DNA of 64,000 nucleotides from Tetracentron sinense (taxonomy: Eukaryota; Streptophyta; Magnoliopsida; Trochodendrales; Trochodendraceae), in the NCBI GenBank assembly GCA_015143295.1, contig CM026557.1:31443965-31507964 (forward strand), given 5' to 3'. Positions 32,916 through 44,719 of the stretch are shown piece after piece. The notes under the pieces were generated by a model, which saw nothing but the letters and a program-made list of their open reading frames with translations, did not search any database and was not told the DNA's origin. The position numbers were made by a program, and so were the translations under genes. Numbering within the stretch: the stretch's first letter is position 1; the number at the start of each line of letters is the position of its first letter.

Positions 32916-35900
32916 TGTGACGCCTCGAACCCGTGCCTAAGGAATCAAGTTCCGAGACGCGTGCTCGTTCGTCATAACCATGCATGCGGAAGACTTTACC
33001 CGCGAAAATGTGGAAATTTTCAACTTTTCTTATGAGCTTACATAAGCAATAACAACTGGTCATCACAATAACTCATCATAAGTAAATGTGTTACCTCACT
33101 AGCTACAGTAGTCTTTACATTTGGCGCCACAACTGCACCGATATACCTCCAGACTCTAAAGTGTAACTCCTTGTCAATCGGTAATCGCTTCAGAATCTGA
33201 AGACATAAAATGAGATGTGAGTCATAGAGCCCAGCAAAATCCACAGCCCATCTAAACTATTTTCCACATAATAACATTCATCAATAATGATGTAGTAGTA
33301 CAATACAATTCTCATATTATACTAATATGTAGAATAATAATATCGTTATTCGTGACCCAAGGTCACTCAGGGCTATTTCACTCTATTCGAGGTTCCCAAC
33401 CTCCAAGTTGTCAAATTCATCCAATGATTGTCCACGACACCAGGTTACTGTTTCAGATAACCGCTTACGCTTTATCCTTGAATCCATAGACTCGATCAAC
33501 TGGGCCTTCGCCCATGTACAACCTCTATCCATGAGTCCACAGACTCAATTATCAACCAATCGGGACTTTTCCCGATTATAACCAATCATTGGGTATGTCG
33601 ACCCAATTAATCCTTAAATCATCATATTCTACACATAACCCGGGTCTTCAACCGATAACTGCTAGGAACAATACTTCTAACACATCATACTCTGTCAGGA
33701 ACAACACCTCTGACATATCACACTCTGTCAGGAACAACACCTCTGACGCTTACTTTATATTTTCCCTCTATGGGACCACCGACACACACACAACCACATT
33801 TGTCAGAAAACACATCTGATCGCAAGGATACACATCTGATCGCCAGGATACACATCTGATCAGCCAGGATACACATCTGATAGCCAAGAAACCCATCCAA
33901 CCTGTCAGGAAAATGAAACTCATCTGACAAGCCAGGGACGCACCTCTGACTAACAGGAAACACCTGACCACCAGGAAACACCTGACCATCAGGAAACACC
34001 TGTCTATCAGGTACACATCTGACATATCACTCTGTCAGGCATAACACTCTCTGATTACCAGGAACACATCTGACCTGCCAGGAATAATACAGATGACATG
34101 CCAAGAATACCCATCTAATAACCAGGAAACATCTCTGACATCAAATCCTGTCATGCACAACACCTTTGACATTAAATCCTGTCAGGCAAAACACATCTGA
34201 CACTAACCCCTATTAGGCACAACACCTCTGACATCAAATCCTATCAGGCACAACACCTCTGACATCAAATCCTATCAGGCACAACACCTCTGACAGCTAC
34301 CATCATATATCATCACAACCTCTATTGGGTGCATACCTGTCGACATAGGCCAATGCCCCCTCAAGGTAACATCATTGAGTTCGTAAACTCAATACATCCC
34401 TGGGTCCATAGACCCCAATCCAACCTTGAGCCCATGGCCCAATGTCGTCCTAACTCTCCCGACTATCAGTCACGGAGGAACCCGGGCTCATAATAGATAC
34501 CGCCTCTCCGGACCTAGCCAAAGAGGGACCACAGATAGCAGTTCACATAGGTTAGGTATTCTAACCATAAGAAATCCCCAATTATTCAAGCCCTACTTGA
34601 ATAAGGCCTCATGCCCGTGGACCAAGTCCGAGGGTATACCGTTCCTGTGTGGAACATTACCCGGTCGATGGACCATTCCGTCGCCTTACCATATCCCAAC
34701 AACATCACATCATACACAAAGGTTGTCCCGAGGTGGGACTTTTACCAGGCCAATGGACCTACCATTGCCTTAAAACAAATATCACATCATACAAGAGTAG
34801 TTCCGATAGGAAACTTAACCAGGCCAATGGACCCTACCATTGTCGTACAATATCAAAATCACATCACATCACACATATAGAAGTCCAATCAGGCTCTCAT
34901 AACTTCCTACGATCGATTGCACTTCCCCTGAGATTTATCGCAAATTACACTGAGCCTAAATTCTGAGCTAGAAACAGCCCGAAATCGAGGGCTCCGTCCC
35001 TCTGCTCTATTTTCACTCCCATCCATCCCATCCATACATCATTCATAAGGTCTCTGACCTTTTTCCATCCACACATAATATTACCAAACCATTCCTCATA
35101 AATAAAGTAGTTTAAATAAGGGAAAAGAGAAGAGATGGAGAGGGATTTTACCTACTACATGATTTTTGAGGCTCCAGATGTTGAAATGGTCATCGCCAAT
35201 GCGATCAGAACGCTCGAAAACCTCTAGATGAACCGCTTCTCTCTCTAACCTCCACTTTCTCTCTCTAAAATTCTCTCTCTACACGCCAATCGAGACACCG
35301 GAAAGAAAATTGGACATCGCCAACATGTCAGGAATGTCGAAAAATCCCAAGGGGACCTCCCTTTCCTTTCTCTCTCTTCCTTTCTCTCTCTTCCTTTCTC
35401 TCTCCTCTTTCTCTCTCTAAAAATTCTGCGGGCAGAGCCTCCTTTGCTGTCCAAAACATGTAAATGAAGAGGTCTGGCCCCTCTTTTAAGGACCATGGGT
35501 CATGTGCATGGCACATGACCTCTCTTGATGTGATTTGTTGACCAAGTCAACACTTTGACAATTTGACTCGATTCCCGATTTTTTTGCACTTACGGCCTCC
35601 GAAACTTTATGAAACAAAGTCCGATTTTGACAAACTCCAGGCAACCTAACTTGGGGTAGTTCAACATCTACTGTAAAAATTTCAAAGAAAAATACTGAGT
35701 TTTGACAACTGCACTTTTGTTCGGAAGAAAACTGTAAAACCCACTAATTTCCTGATTTCGGACACAAAATAGGCCGCCGTTTCTTCATTTGAGATAACTA
35801 ACTGCCGAAATGATAGACATTAGTTCCCACGCGCTGATATCAGCCGCACGGATTTCTATTAGGATCCCCAAGAAATATTGAGTCCCACTTAATTTTTGGA

Positions 35901-36177
35901 AATCTGGAAATTTTCTGTTTTCTTGATTTTCTTACATAATATGACCCTGCGGTCCTGTGAGAGATACCTGACGGGACCAATACGATAGGTGAAGGTCCCG
36001 GTAGTCGACTAATACACTGTGCAAGGTTTTTGAGAATAAATACTGAGATTTTATCAGCACAACTCAATCCAGAGTAAAACTCACTTTTCACCATTTAATT
36101 AAATACTTAACTTATTAACCCCAATTAAGGACCAATAAACCCATAAGTTTACTATATTAAAATTCTGGGGCGTTATA
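32916..36177 (-). repeat. LTR (5' LTR of the minus-strand element)
   Basis: Partner of 28934-32167, with the same TGTGACGC (plus-strand) start and GGGCGTTATA end. Its CACCTCTGACAT repeat field (33680-34310) differs in unit number from the left LTR: extra TCAAATCCTGTCAGGCA units lie near 34140-34280. Confidence 0.93.
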
Positions 36178-37812
36178 TACCCGATAAGCAGCTTCACCAA
36201 CTCACGTGATAATCTCAAACGGGCCAACGTATCAAGGACTAAGCTTGCCTCGCTTACCAAATCTCATAATCCCCTTGCTAGGAGATACTTTCACAAAGAC
36301 TTGATCCCCAACCTGGAATTCCAAGTCCCTGCGGCGAGTGTCCGCATAGCTCTTTTGACGATCTTGAACGGCATTCAACCGATCCCGGATGATCTTAACC
36401 TTGTTCGCAATCTATTCGATCAACTCAGGACCCAACACCTTTCTCTCTCCTACCTTATCCCAGTAGAGAGGAGACCTGCAGCTTCACCTATACAAGGCCT
36501 CAAATGGTGCCATTTGGATGCTCGCCTCGTAGCTATTGTTATAGGCGAATTCAACCAAAGGCAAGTGCTCTTCCCAACTGCCCTTGAAATCTAGCATACA
36601 AGCCCGAAGCATGTCTTTGATGCTTTGGTTCACCCTCTCGGTTTGTCCATCCGTTTGTGGATGAAAGGCGGTGCTAAAATCAAGTCGGGAACCCATAGCA
36701 TCCTGAAAACTCTTCTAGAACCTGAACGTGAATCTCGAACACCGATCTGACACAATACTGACTGGCACCCCGTGCAACCGAACAACTTCCTTAATGTACA
36801 GAGCGACCAACTGGCTAGAATTGAAAGTAGTCTGGTAGGGTAAGAAATGCGCGGACTTCGTTAAACGGTCCACTACTACCCATATTGCATCCGAGTTTCT
36901 TGCTGTCTTTGGCAAACCAATAATGAAATCCATGGAGATGTGCTCCATTTCCACTCAAGAATAGGAAGGGACTGTAATAGACCCGCTGGCCTCAAGTGTT
37001 CTGCCTTCACCTGTTGGCACACTAAGCACCGGGATACATACTCTGCAACATCCTTCTTCATACCCCCAGAATGCACCGTGTACTCTTGGATCAAATCTTT
37101 AATGTACGGTCGAACCGTGATATTTGCCAAGATAGGACTGCGGACTGAATCATTCATACTAATATCTAGATTTGCTAAATCTTCTAACAGTCTCCATTCC
37201 TGCACCAACATGTGAGCCAACAACCCCGGAGGTCTCCTACTCAAAGCATCTGCCACTACATTTGCTTTGCCCGGGTGGTACTGGATGGTGCATTCGTAGC
37301 CTTTCAAAAATTTCATTCAACACCGTTGCCATAAATTTAGCTCCTTTTGGGAGAACAGGTACTTGAGGCTCTTGTGGTCCGTGAACACGTAGAACTTTTC
37401 CCCGTAAAGGTAGTGTCACCAATTCTTGAGTGCAAACACGACTGCAATAAGCTCCAAGTCGTGCGTAGGGTAATTCTTTTCATGCTCCTTCAATTGCTTT
37501 GATGCATAGGCAATGACCTTCTTGTGCTGCATAAGGACAATCCCAAGTCCAACGTGCGAGGCATCACTGGTAAGCCTCTTCTTCAGCTCTATGAAGCTAA
37601 TCTCGCACTTATCACTCCATATAAATTTTGTATTTTTCCTTGTCAGATAAGTGAGCGGTGCAGCAAGGCTGGAGAAACCCTCAATGAATCTCCTATAATA
37701 ACCTGCCAACCCAAGGAAGCTGCGTATCTCTGTGACGCTCTTGGGCCTCGCCCAACTCATGACTGCCTCTATCTTCTTCGGATCTATTGAGATACCTTTT
37801 GCAGAAACAACG
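36178..37812 (-). pseudogene. Ty3/Gypsy pol: RT end, RNase H, integrase, broken
   Basis: On the minus strand, in order: RT/RNase H (37800-37416: [43 protein letters not shown]), RNase H end (37316-37200: [16 protein letters not shown]), integrase zinc region (37070-36990: [19 protein letters not shown]), integrase core (36954-36484: [38 protein letters not shown]), and a C-terminal KVSPSKGIMRFGKRGKLSP (36300-36220). Frameshifts separate RT from RNase H (near 37416 and 37316) and split the integrase near 36715. About 15 residues before the zinc CxxC appear deleted ([13 protein letters not shown]). This is the host element into which two others inserted. Confidence 0.92.
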
Positions 37813-40044
37813 TGTAGAGTCCCGGACTTTTTCATACTTAATATATGGCACTTTAGTAGCCAATTTGCCTTTAATGTAGTACAATTAATAAATAAAGAAG
37901 AAATTGGAAATTCTGAAACGTCAGAAATGTTCCTTTTTGAAGTACGAACTCAACGCAAGTTGAATCGTCAAAATCCGACGAACGAGTCAAAAGATATGGC
38001 CAAAACAGTTTGGACCTGCAGACCACCGATCACTCGGTCCATGGAGCGATCGATTGGTCCAAAACCGATCGATCGGTAGCTATCGACTGGTCAAGATTTT
38101 TGTATGGGGAAATTTTTCAGAGAGTTGATTTTTGGTCGAGAGTTCGGTCAACACACCGATCGCTCGGTAGGCAACCGATTGATCGGTCATAAACACCGAT
38201 CGCTCGGTCTTCGTGTTTTGCAGAAATTTCATTAAGGGTGTTTTCGTCTTTTAGGCGTTTCACTCCTTCCTCTTAAGGGTTGCCCGAGCCTTTAGGGCTC
38301 ATTCTCAACACTTAGGACATTTGAGAGCTAAGGAGAGGAGAGAAAGGGTTTTCCTAACCTAGGGTTTGATTTTGAGAAGAAATCAAAGGGTTTAAGAACC
38401 CTAGATCACCTCAAACTTGGATTGCTTCAAGATCCCGGTTCAAGCACGCGAGGAGTAGTTTCTCCAAGCTAGGGCAGCGACTCACGGACGTGTTGGAAGG
38501 GGATTCTTTCCCTCATTTGTCAAGGTCGGTACTTCTTGCCACCCTCCTAGTTATAGTTCCTCTTTTCCTCCATGTTTCTTTGTTTTCCTTCATCTATACT
38601 TGTGCTAGGAGTTGGGATGTGTGGATGTTGTGAATGGAGATGGAATGGGCGATTGGATGCCAATGGTTGTGTTGTGATAATTGAAATGGGGAGGGCATTG
38701 TATCCATAATGAACAAACATGTATGATGGAATTATAACCCACCTAGAAAAGCATATTGTAGGGTTAACAAATAATGAACATACCATGTTTGATGGAATGC
38801 CAAGGTGAATGAAATGAGTATAAATCAAGAAAATGCACGCTAAATTACTTATGTAACTTGTTAGGGATTATGCTAGCATGAGTTCTTGTTTTCCTTAAAA
38901 TATTATGAATGTTTATTTGTTTAAAAATTGCTATATGCTATACATTGTGAAATCCCCCAAATGTCATGTTTAAATTCAAATGCAAGTATGCACACGAACC
39001 CACGAGCATGGCATGCATGACATGATTTACCGAGGTTTTCAAGAACATGATTAGAGGTGGGACATATCCTACAATATGTTTTACCTCACTTTTCACAAGA
39101 AAACAAGAACAAACATTCCACGAGGGGTCTCCCCTCACTCACAAGTGCATAGCATAAAGAAGGGCCTCCCTTCCCTCGCAAATACATACATATCATGAAG
39201 AAGGGTCTCCCTTCCCTCTCAAGTGCATTGCATAAAGAAGGGTCTCCCTTCACTCTCAAGGCATCTCACAAGCGCATCTCACAAGTACATCTGACAAGTT
39301 TATCTCACAAGTTACATGATCACAAGCAACCACGCATGACATGCATGACATGACACGATATACAAGAATCAAGCAAGATAGACAAGACGAGTTTTCAAGC
39401 ACGAAAATGGTACTTTAAGTCAAGCCAAGTACACGGTGTTTTCAAGGGTTTTATCAGCTTTTATGAATGCAAGCATGATTATATACTACTTTACTTTATT
39501 GTTATGATATGAATTATTCCTGCTTATATGTGTGAATTGTTTCCTGCTCTATGTATCGCTATCTGTATGCTATGACTGTTGGTTAGTATTTGGTACCCGC
39601 TGAGTATTCCATGCTCAGCCGTACTTCTTATGTCGGCAAGTGATAGCGGAGCAGCTGCTCCTTTTGATGTCTGTGCTCCTGGCCCATGGGTGGAGGAGGA
39701 GTACGTTGAGGAACCTTTAGAGGAACCTCCGGTCGAGGGTTACTATTAGATGGTAGTAGATTCTGAGTGATATAGCTGTGGGAGAGTTGAGAGAGATATA
39801 TCCATGTATTTTGGCGGGCATGTCGGCAATTTCTTTTGGTTTCCTTTTTGTATAACTTGGATTTACGTATGTATATACATAGAGGTTTGGTAGAATTCCG
39901 CTGTACCACGTTAGAGTATGTTTCCGTTGTTTTTGTCCTCTATTGTATATGCTCTGTGGGTTTTGCAGGTTGGTTTGTCAAGCAAGTCATGATTAGTCGT
40001 CCAAAGTTCACTCTAACTCCTAGGGTGGGTTTTGGCTCGCGACA
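37813..40044 (-). mobile_element. Solo LTR, Ty3/Gypsy-type, 2232 bp, inside Gypsy RT
   Basis: On the minus strand it runs TGTCGCGAGCC...GGGACTCTACA and is flanked by CAACG (37808-37812 and 40045-40049, plus strand). Removing it rejoins the RT reading FLGHVV with [11 protein letters not shown], so the insertion split the RT gene precisely. It contains the ACCGATCG cluster (38024-38210) and the hairpin GCTGAGTATTCCATGCTCAG (39598). Three tandem units with AAGAAGGG(T/C)CTCCCTTC lie at 39155-39260, in the same relative place as the TGTGAGCCAG units of the sister LTRs. Confidence 0.94.
38024..38210. repeat. Cluster of ACCGATCG-type palindromes, copy 3 (inverted)
   Basis: Read on the minus strand this gives three palindromes plus a degenerate fourth, the spacer with TTTCCCCATACAAAAATCTT and CAGTCGATAG, then three palindromes. 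It is the inverted counterpart of 22321-22507. TTTTGGCCATATCTTTTGAC follows it, as in copy 2. Confidence 0.9.
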
Positions 40045-40305
40045 CAACGTGGCCTAGGAATGCCACTTCTTCTAACCAAAACTCACACTTGCTAAGTTTG
40101 GCATAAAGCTTGTGCTCTCTTAGCATTTCCAAAGAAAGGCGAAGGTCTCGCACGTGATCTTCCCATGTCTGGGAATATATCAAGATGTCATCGATAAATA
40201 CTATCACGCATCGATCCAGGTATGGTCGGAATACCCAGTTCATCAGATCCATAAAAGCTGCTAGCGCATTCGTGAGACAAAAAGGCATCATGTCACGCAT
40301 CGATC
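40045..40305 (-). pseudogene. Ty3/Gypsy reverse transcriptase core fragment
   Basis: Minus-strand reading gives [37 protein letters not shown] (catalytic FIDD kept) and [22 protein letters not shown], the RT palm of the same pol as 36178-37812. The upstream half of RT, protease and gag are absent: at about 40305 the sequence switches to a Copia-type LTR, and nothing beyond that LTR pair continues the RT. Cys replaces Gly in MPFGL and Leu replaces Pro in NAP. Confidence 0.9.
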
Positions 40306-41116
40306 CACTCATTGACGACTGAAGCCCAAAATGCACTCACTCGTCGATGAGTGCCTGTGGGAAAAATCTTCAACGGCTATTTTTCAACGACTAGTTCGCA
40401 TTCAATGCTATCCCCAGTAGCCATATTGATTGCCCAGCTATAAATAGAGCTGATTTATGATTAAAAAAAATTCTAAGAATTCTAATCGTTGTTCTATTGC
40501 TCATTCATCACTCACTAACTTTCAGCAATCAATACTCTATTTTTCCATTGAATACTTAAAATCCCAATCCCTCTCTCCTTAGCATTCAATTCCAATCAAT
40601 CTTGAGAGATTGTAAGTTTTGCATTCAATTCTTATCTAGCTCAAATTAGGAGCTTTCAATTCGGATTTAATATGCACCAATTTCTGTATTTATTGAAAGT
40701 CAAGAATCAGGGATTCTTGCACCCTGAAAAAGAAGAGTGTCTTATTTTTATCCAAGAGAGAGTCTCTCTTGAAGAGGTTATTCCTTAGCCTGTAAAATGA
40801 TTGCTAGAGGTTCTTCCTGAGCCTGGAAAAGGATTGTAAGGCTTGCTCTCTGCCGGAAAAGAAGAGTACGATTAGTAAATCGGGTGAAAATCCTTGAAGC
40901 GGGAAAGCTTAAAGGCGGGGACGTAGGCAAGTTGCTAAACCTCGATAACATTTCTGGTGTTTGGTATCTTTACCTCTCTCTTCCTTTTATTATCTCTAAT
41001 TATATTTGGTAGTTGTTGTGATAAATTTTAATTTCCACAAATATCACTTAGAGTAAAATTTTAATTTGCAATAAACCCTATTCACCCCCCCTCTAGGGTT
41101 CATTATCTTGACATCA
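40306..41116 (+). mobile_element. Copia-type LTR, first of a tandem pair
   Basis: About 810 bp, very similar to 41196-42017. It opens with a hairpin (CACTCATTGACGA...TCGTCGATGAGTG), has a TATA box CTATAAATAG, a GCGGGGACGTAGGC block near 40916 typical of plant Copia LTRs, the CACCCCCCCTCTAGG run near 41086, and ends CATCA directly before a primer-binding site. The first few bases may be missing, since its left side joins Gypsy RT without a visible target duplication. Confidence 0.85.
40439..40447 (+). promoter_or_regulatory. LTR TATA box
   Basis: TATAAATAG lies about 130 bp into the first LTR and is conserved in the second LTR at 41329-41337, in the context CAACTATAAATAGAGCTGAT. This is consistent with the U3 promoter. 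Confidence 0.65.
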
Positions 41117-41118
41117 AT

Positions 41119-41130
41119 TGGTATCAAAGC
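41119..41130 (+). other. Primer-binding site, initiator Met tRNA type
   Basis: TGGTATCAAAGC begins 2 nt after the first LTR and differs by one base from the usual plant TGGTATCAGAGC. It shows the first LTR is a true 5' LTR and that the element reads on the plus strand. Confidence 0.8.
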
Positions 41131-41195
41131 CTAGTGCTCTATTTTAGATCTCACCATCTTGAGTTAAAGATCCCCTATAGCAAACATATTTGCTA

Positions 41196-42017
41196 CACTC
41201 GTTAACGACTCAAGCCCAAATTGCACTCACTCATCGACGAGTGCTTGCGGGAAAAATCTTCAACGGTTATTTTTCAACGGCTAGTTCTCATTCAATGCTA
41301 TCCCCAATGGCTATATTGATTGCCCAACTATAAATAGAGCTGATTTATGATAAAAATAAATAAATAAATAAATCTAAGGATTCTAATCACTGTTCTATTG
41401 CTCATTCATCACTCACTAACTTTTAGCAATGAATACTCTGTTTTTCCATTGAATACTTAGAATCTCAATCCCTCTCTCCTTGAGCATTCAATTCCAATCA
41501 ATCTTGAGAAATTGTAAGCTTTGCATTCAATTCTTATCTAGCTCAAATTAGGAGCTTTCAATTCGGATTTAATATCCACCAATTTCTGTATTTATTGAAA
41601 GTCAAGAATCAGAGATTCTTGCACCCTGAAAAGAAAAGTGTCGTCTTTGTATCCAAGAGAGAGTCTCTCTTGAAGAGGTTATTCCTTAGCCTGTAAAAGG
41701 ATTGCTAGAGGTTCTTCCTAAGCCTGGAAAAGGATTGTAAGGCTTGCTCTCTGCCGGAAAAGAATAGTACGATTAGTAAATCGTGTGAAAATCCTTGAAG
41801 CGGGAAAGCTTAAAGGCGGGGACGTAGGCAAGTTGCTGAAACCTAATAACATTTCTGGTGTTTGATTTCTTTACCTCTCTCTCCCTTTTATTATCTCTGA
41901 TTATATTTGGTAGTTGTTGTGATAAATTTTAATTTCCGCAAATATCACTTAGAGTAAAATTTTAATTTCCAATAAACCCTATTCACCCCTCCTCTAGGGT
42001 TCATTATCTAGGCATCA
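41196..42017 (+). mobile_element. Copia-type LTR, second of the tandem pair
   Basis: This direct copy of 40306-41116 lies only about 80 bp downstream, with the primer-binding site in the gap. It keeps the TATA box (41329-41337), the GCGGGGACGTAGGC block (41816) and the CACCCCTCCTCTAGG run. It ends GGCATCA at 42017. No polypurine tract precedes it. The LTR start could be a few bases earlier (TGCTACACTCG at 41191). Confidence 0.85.
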
Positions 42018-42640
42018 TACACTTCTCTCTCTCTCTCAATTTCTCTTTCTCTCCTCTCCAACCGTGAGCCCCAAGGGAGAATTCCCTTGGATTTTCGTGA
42101 GCCATATAGGGTGCTCTATATTGGGTTTTTAAATCTTAGGGTTTTGAACTCTAAGGTTTTGGGTGATAGAAAGTCTACACTAATACTCCATCTTCTTCTT
42201 CTTGCTTCATCAATTCCAAGTAGAGATTCTAAAGTTTCGTGGGGATAGCGAAGAACAAGGATCGAGCTTCGAGTATTTCTTTGAGAAATCTCTACAAAAA
42301 GTTCTGACAGTTCGAGTGGATTTTAGCTTCACTGGTGAACTTCATTCACCGAGGTAATATGATTAAAACTTTTAGATAATTTTAGTTACTTTCTATGGTG
42401 TAAAGATCATCGGGATCCAGTTTCCGCATAAATTTTTATCCAGATCGCCCTTCACGGACCCGTGCCCCCAAGACTTGTGCTTTTCCCAATTTTCTCCATT
42501 ACAATTACCATGACCGAGACATCCAAGAGATGACTTAAGTACGAGGAAGAAGTGGATGAAGTGAAGAAGATGCAGTCGGGCCAATCCATCCAAGGCAATA
42601 AATTCATGGATTTGTGCTTCCAGAGCACCCTGTGTTAGAT
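42018..42640. other. Unrecognised spacer, polypyrimidine at its start
   Basis: A CT-rich stretch (42024-42060) is followed by AT-rich sequence. The position before a plus-strand gag remnant suggests 5' leader sequence of a retroelement, but no primer-binding site or LTR is recognised here. Confidence 0.35.
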
Positions 42641-42800
42641 AAATTTAAGATGTCTAGGTTCGAGAAATACGACGCTCATCTACATCTATACTATGTGGAT
42701 ATGTTCAGTTACATAGATAACAAATCACTACTGATCTAGTACTTTCAAAAGAGTTTGAAGGGAGCAGCATTGAGGTGGTTCACTACATTGAGAAGATCAA
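42640..42800 (+). pseudogene. Retrotransposon gag fragment
   Basis: Plus-strand reading gives KFKMSRFEKYDAHLHLYYVD and, after a stop, FQKSLKGAALRWFTTL. These match the start of the plant retrotransposon gag domain (FKVPKFEKYDG... and FQDSLTGAAARWY-type motifs, from family knowledge). Sequence to about 43180 may be its continuation but is too decayed to assign. No zinc knuckle, protease or pol follows. Confidence 0.65.
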
Positions 42801-43769
42801 ATTTCTTTTAAAATGATCAAATTCCTTCGAAGCTATTAAAAACTATTTGTATTGTTCTACACAAACACGCTAAGGTTCGATTTCAATGTGATGATTTACA
42901 GAATACCTTCACACATAGCTGTAGTGGTTCAAAAGTTTATTTTTTTAAAAAAAAACATTATTTTCTGATAAAGAGTATCATGCGATCGTGCTCTCAATTT
43001 TTTCAACAAAGGGATAGTAAAACTTTGCAAGAAATTTAAGATACAACATTAATACTCTATTACATATAGACCACATGCAAATGACGAAGTTGAAGTAGCC
43101 AACAAAAATGTGAAGTGTATTATCGAAAAAATGGTAACCAATTATTCTGCATGGCATGATATTAGCTCCTACCCACACTCATTTCATACAAAACATGAAC
43201 TGGGGCAATACCATTCTTACTATCATATGGGACGGAAGCAGTGTAAGCAATTAAATTAGAGAACGTGTCACTCCGTGGACTCATTGCAGCAGAAATCTTG
43301 AAAGCAGAGTGCATCCAAGCACGCTCTATGTGTAGCTAAATATGATTGAAGGCAGTTAAAGCTATCGAGCATTAACAAGCCTACTAGGGATGTGGCCAAA
43401 GCGTTCAACCAGAAGGATTGACCCAGAAGTATCAAAATAGGTAACCTCATCCTCAGTAGGATTCTGCCCCAATTATGAAGGCCTAAATATTTTAAGCGAA
43501 AGTTCTCAAGAGGGCTCGTCGTATGGATGATGAAGACATCCAAAGCCTGTCAACATAGGTCAAGTCAAAAAGTACTACGCTTGGGAGTCTCATTATTAGA
43601 TTACTTATACTCTTAGTCAATTTTGAGAAGTGAATGAAGGCCATTTTTTAGACTCAGTCTAGATTTTGAGTAAGTCCCTCTACATTTTTTACTGTCGAAA
43701 TGGAAGTTCTTGATCTGCAGCTTGGAGTGTAAATCTCAAGGATCCTGGGAAGATTGAATGTCAAATTGT

Positions 43770-44330
43770 AAGGAAACTAATTAATACTCTAAAAAGCCCT
43801 AGGGTGATTGAGCAGCTAGAAGCATAACATACCACTGCCTGACATCCACGATGGCCCACTTTATGGCGGCTTTCACTCTGTCCTCTTATTTTTAACACCC
43901 TCTAACATTCAAGTAGCCATTTCCCTATAACAATTCACAAAGCCCGTCTCATCCAGATTTTCCCTTCCCCAAGTTTTCCCCTTCGAGACTAAATCTCAAA
44001 ACGTATTGTCAACCCTAATATGAAATGTTAGAAATCTAACCAATAGTCCACAGAGCCCTAGGGTGATTAAGGAGCAGAAAGCTAGGCCTATATTCATCTG
44101 GGATCGTAAGTCAATAACATACCAACACGCTCTGCAACTGACATCCACAACGTTGTCTACTCTCATCTTTCACTTTGGCCTTTTTTCTTCAAATAGTTTG
44201 TGGCATTCATGTAGCTTTTTCCCTATGGCAGCTCACTGTAGCCCGTGTTCAAGTAGCTCTCTCCCATGTCTCTCCCCCAAGACTCAAACTCAAAATGTGG
44301 TGCCAACTCTGACGCCAAATGTTAGGAGGC
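43770..44330. repeat. Local direct duplication, ~270-bp units
   Basis: Two diverged direct copies begin with AGCCCTAGGGTGATT (43795 and 44052). They continue through CATAACATACCA, CTGACATCCAC, CTTTCACT and CATTCA(A/T)GTAGC to the CAAATGTTAG(A/G) end. A frame of 217 codons (44063-44716) starts in the second copy; it has no recognised motif and is probably not a gene. Confidence 0.7.
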
Positions 44331-44719
44331 AAAAGATTGGCTTTGGTGGATGCCCGAGCACCCAGCTCGGGCATCCACATATCATGGGGCATGTGGCGTT
44401 TAAAAGGAAGGACATATCAATGGGGGAGAAGTCAAAATCATGGGGAGAAAATGATATGACTTCTCCCCCTAATTATCACCAGGTGCCGTATGATTTGTGG
44501 ATGCAAGAACCAATCTTTTCCCATGTTAGGAACTTGAGGAACCATAACAATCCATGTCCTAATGAGGAACCACAAAAGACTAATAAATATATCCATAGGA
44601 AACACTTCGAACTTTTTCTCGACAAGAACCTCAAATTTGTATTTTTTCGATATAGTTATTTTTTAAAAGAAAAAGCCCAACAGAATCCCACCCTACCATT
44701 CTCAAAACCTCAATAAAAA

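Larger units (their letters stand above)
28934..36177 (-). mobile_element. Two-LTR Gypsy derivative with 3.2-kb LTRs and a 748-bp interior
   Basis: Left LTR 28934-32167 (3234 bp) and right LTR 32916-36177 (3262 bp) are close direct copies. The whole is flanked by the exact duplication TACCC (28929-28933 and 36178-36182). On the minus strand it reads LTR, PBS (TTGGTATCAGAG, next to 32915), a short gag remnant, then TTCGAGGATGAAATTTTTG and the second LTR. Protease, RT, RNase H and integrase are missing, so it is non-autonomous (deletion derivative or LARD-like). LTR ends read TATAACGCCCC...GCGTCACA, so both copies start TA rather than TG. It is inserted in another Gypsy pol. Confidence 0.94.

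Noticed and set aside
44063-44716. 217-codon plus-strand ORF
   Set aside because: No recognisable domain, and it begins inside a local duplication and runs through low-complexity sequence. It may be chance; transcript data would be needed to revive it.
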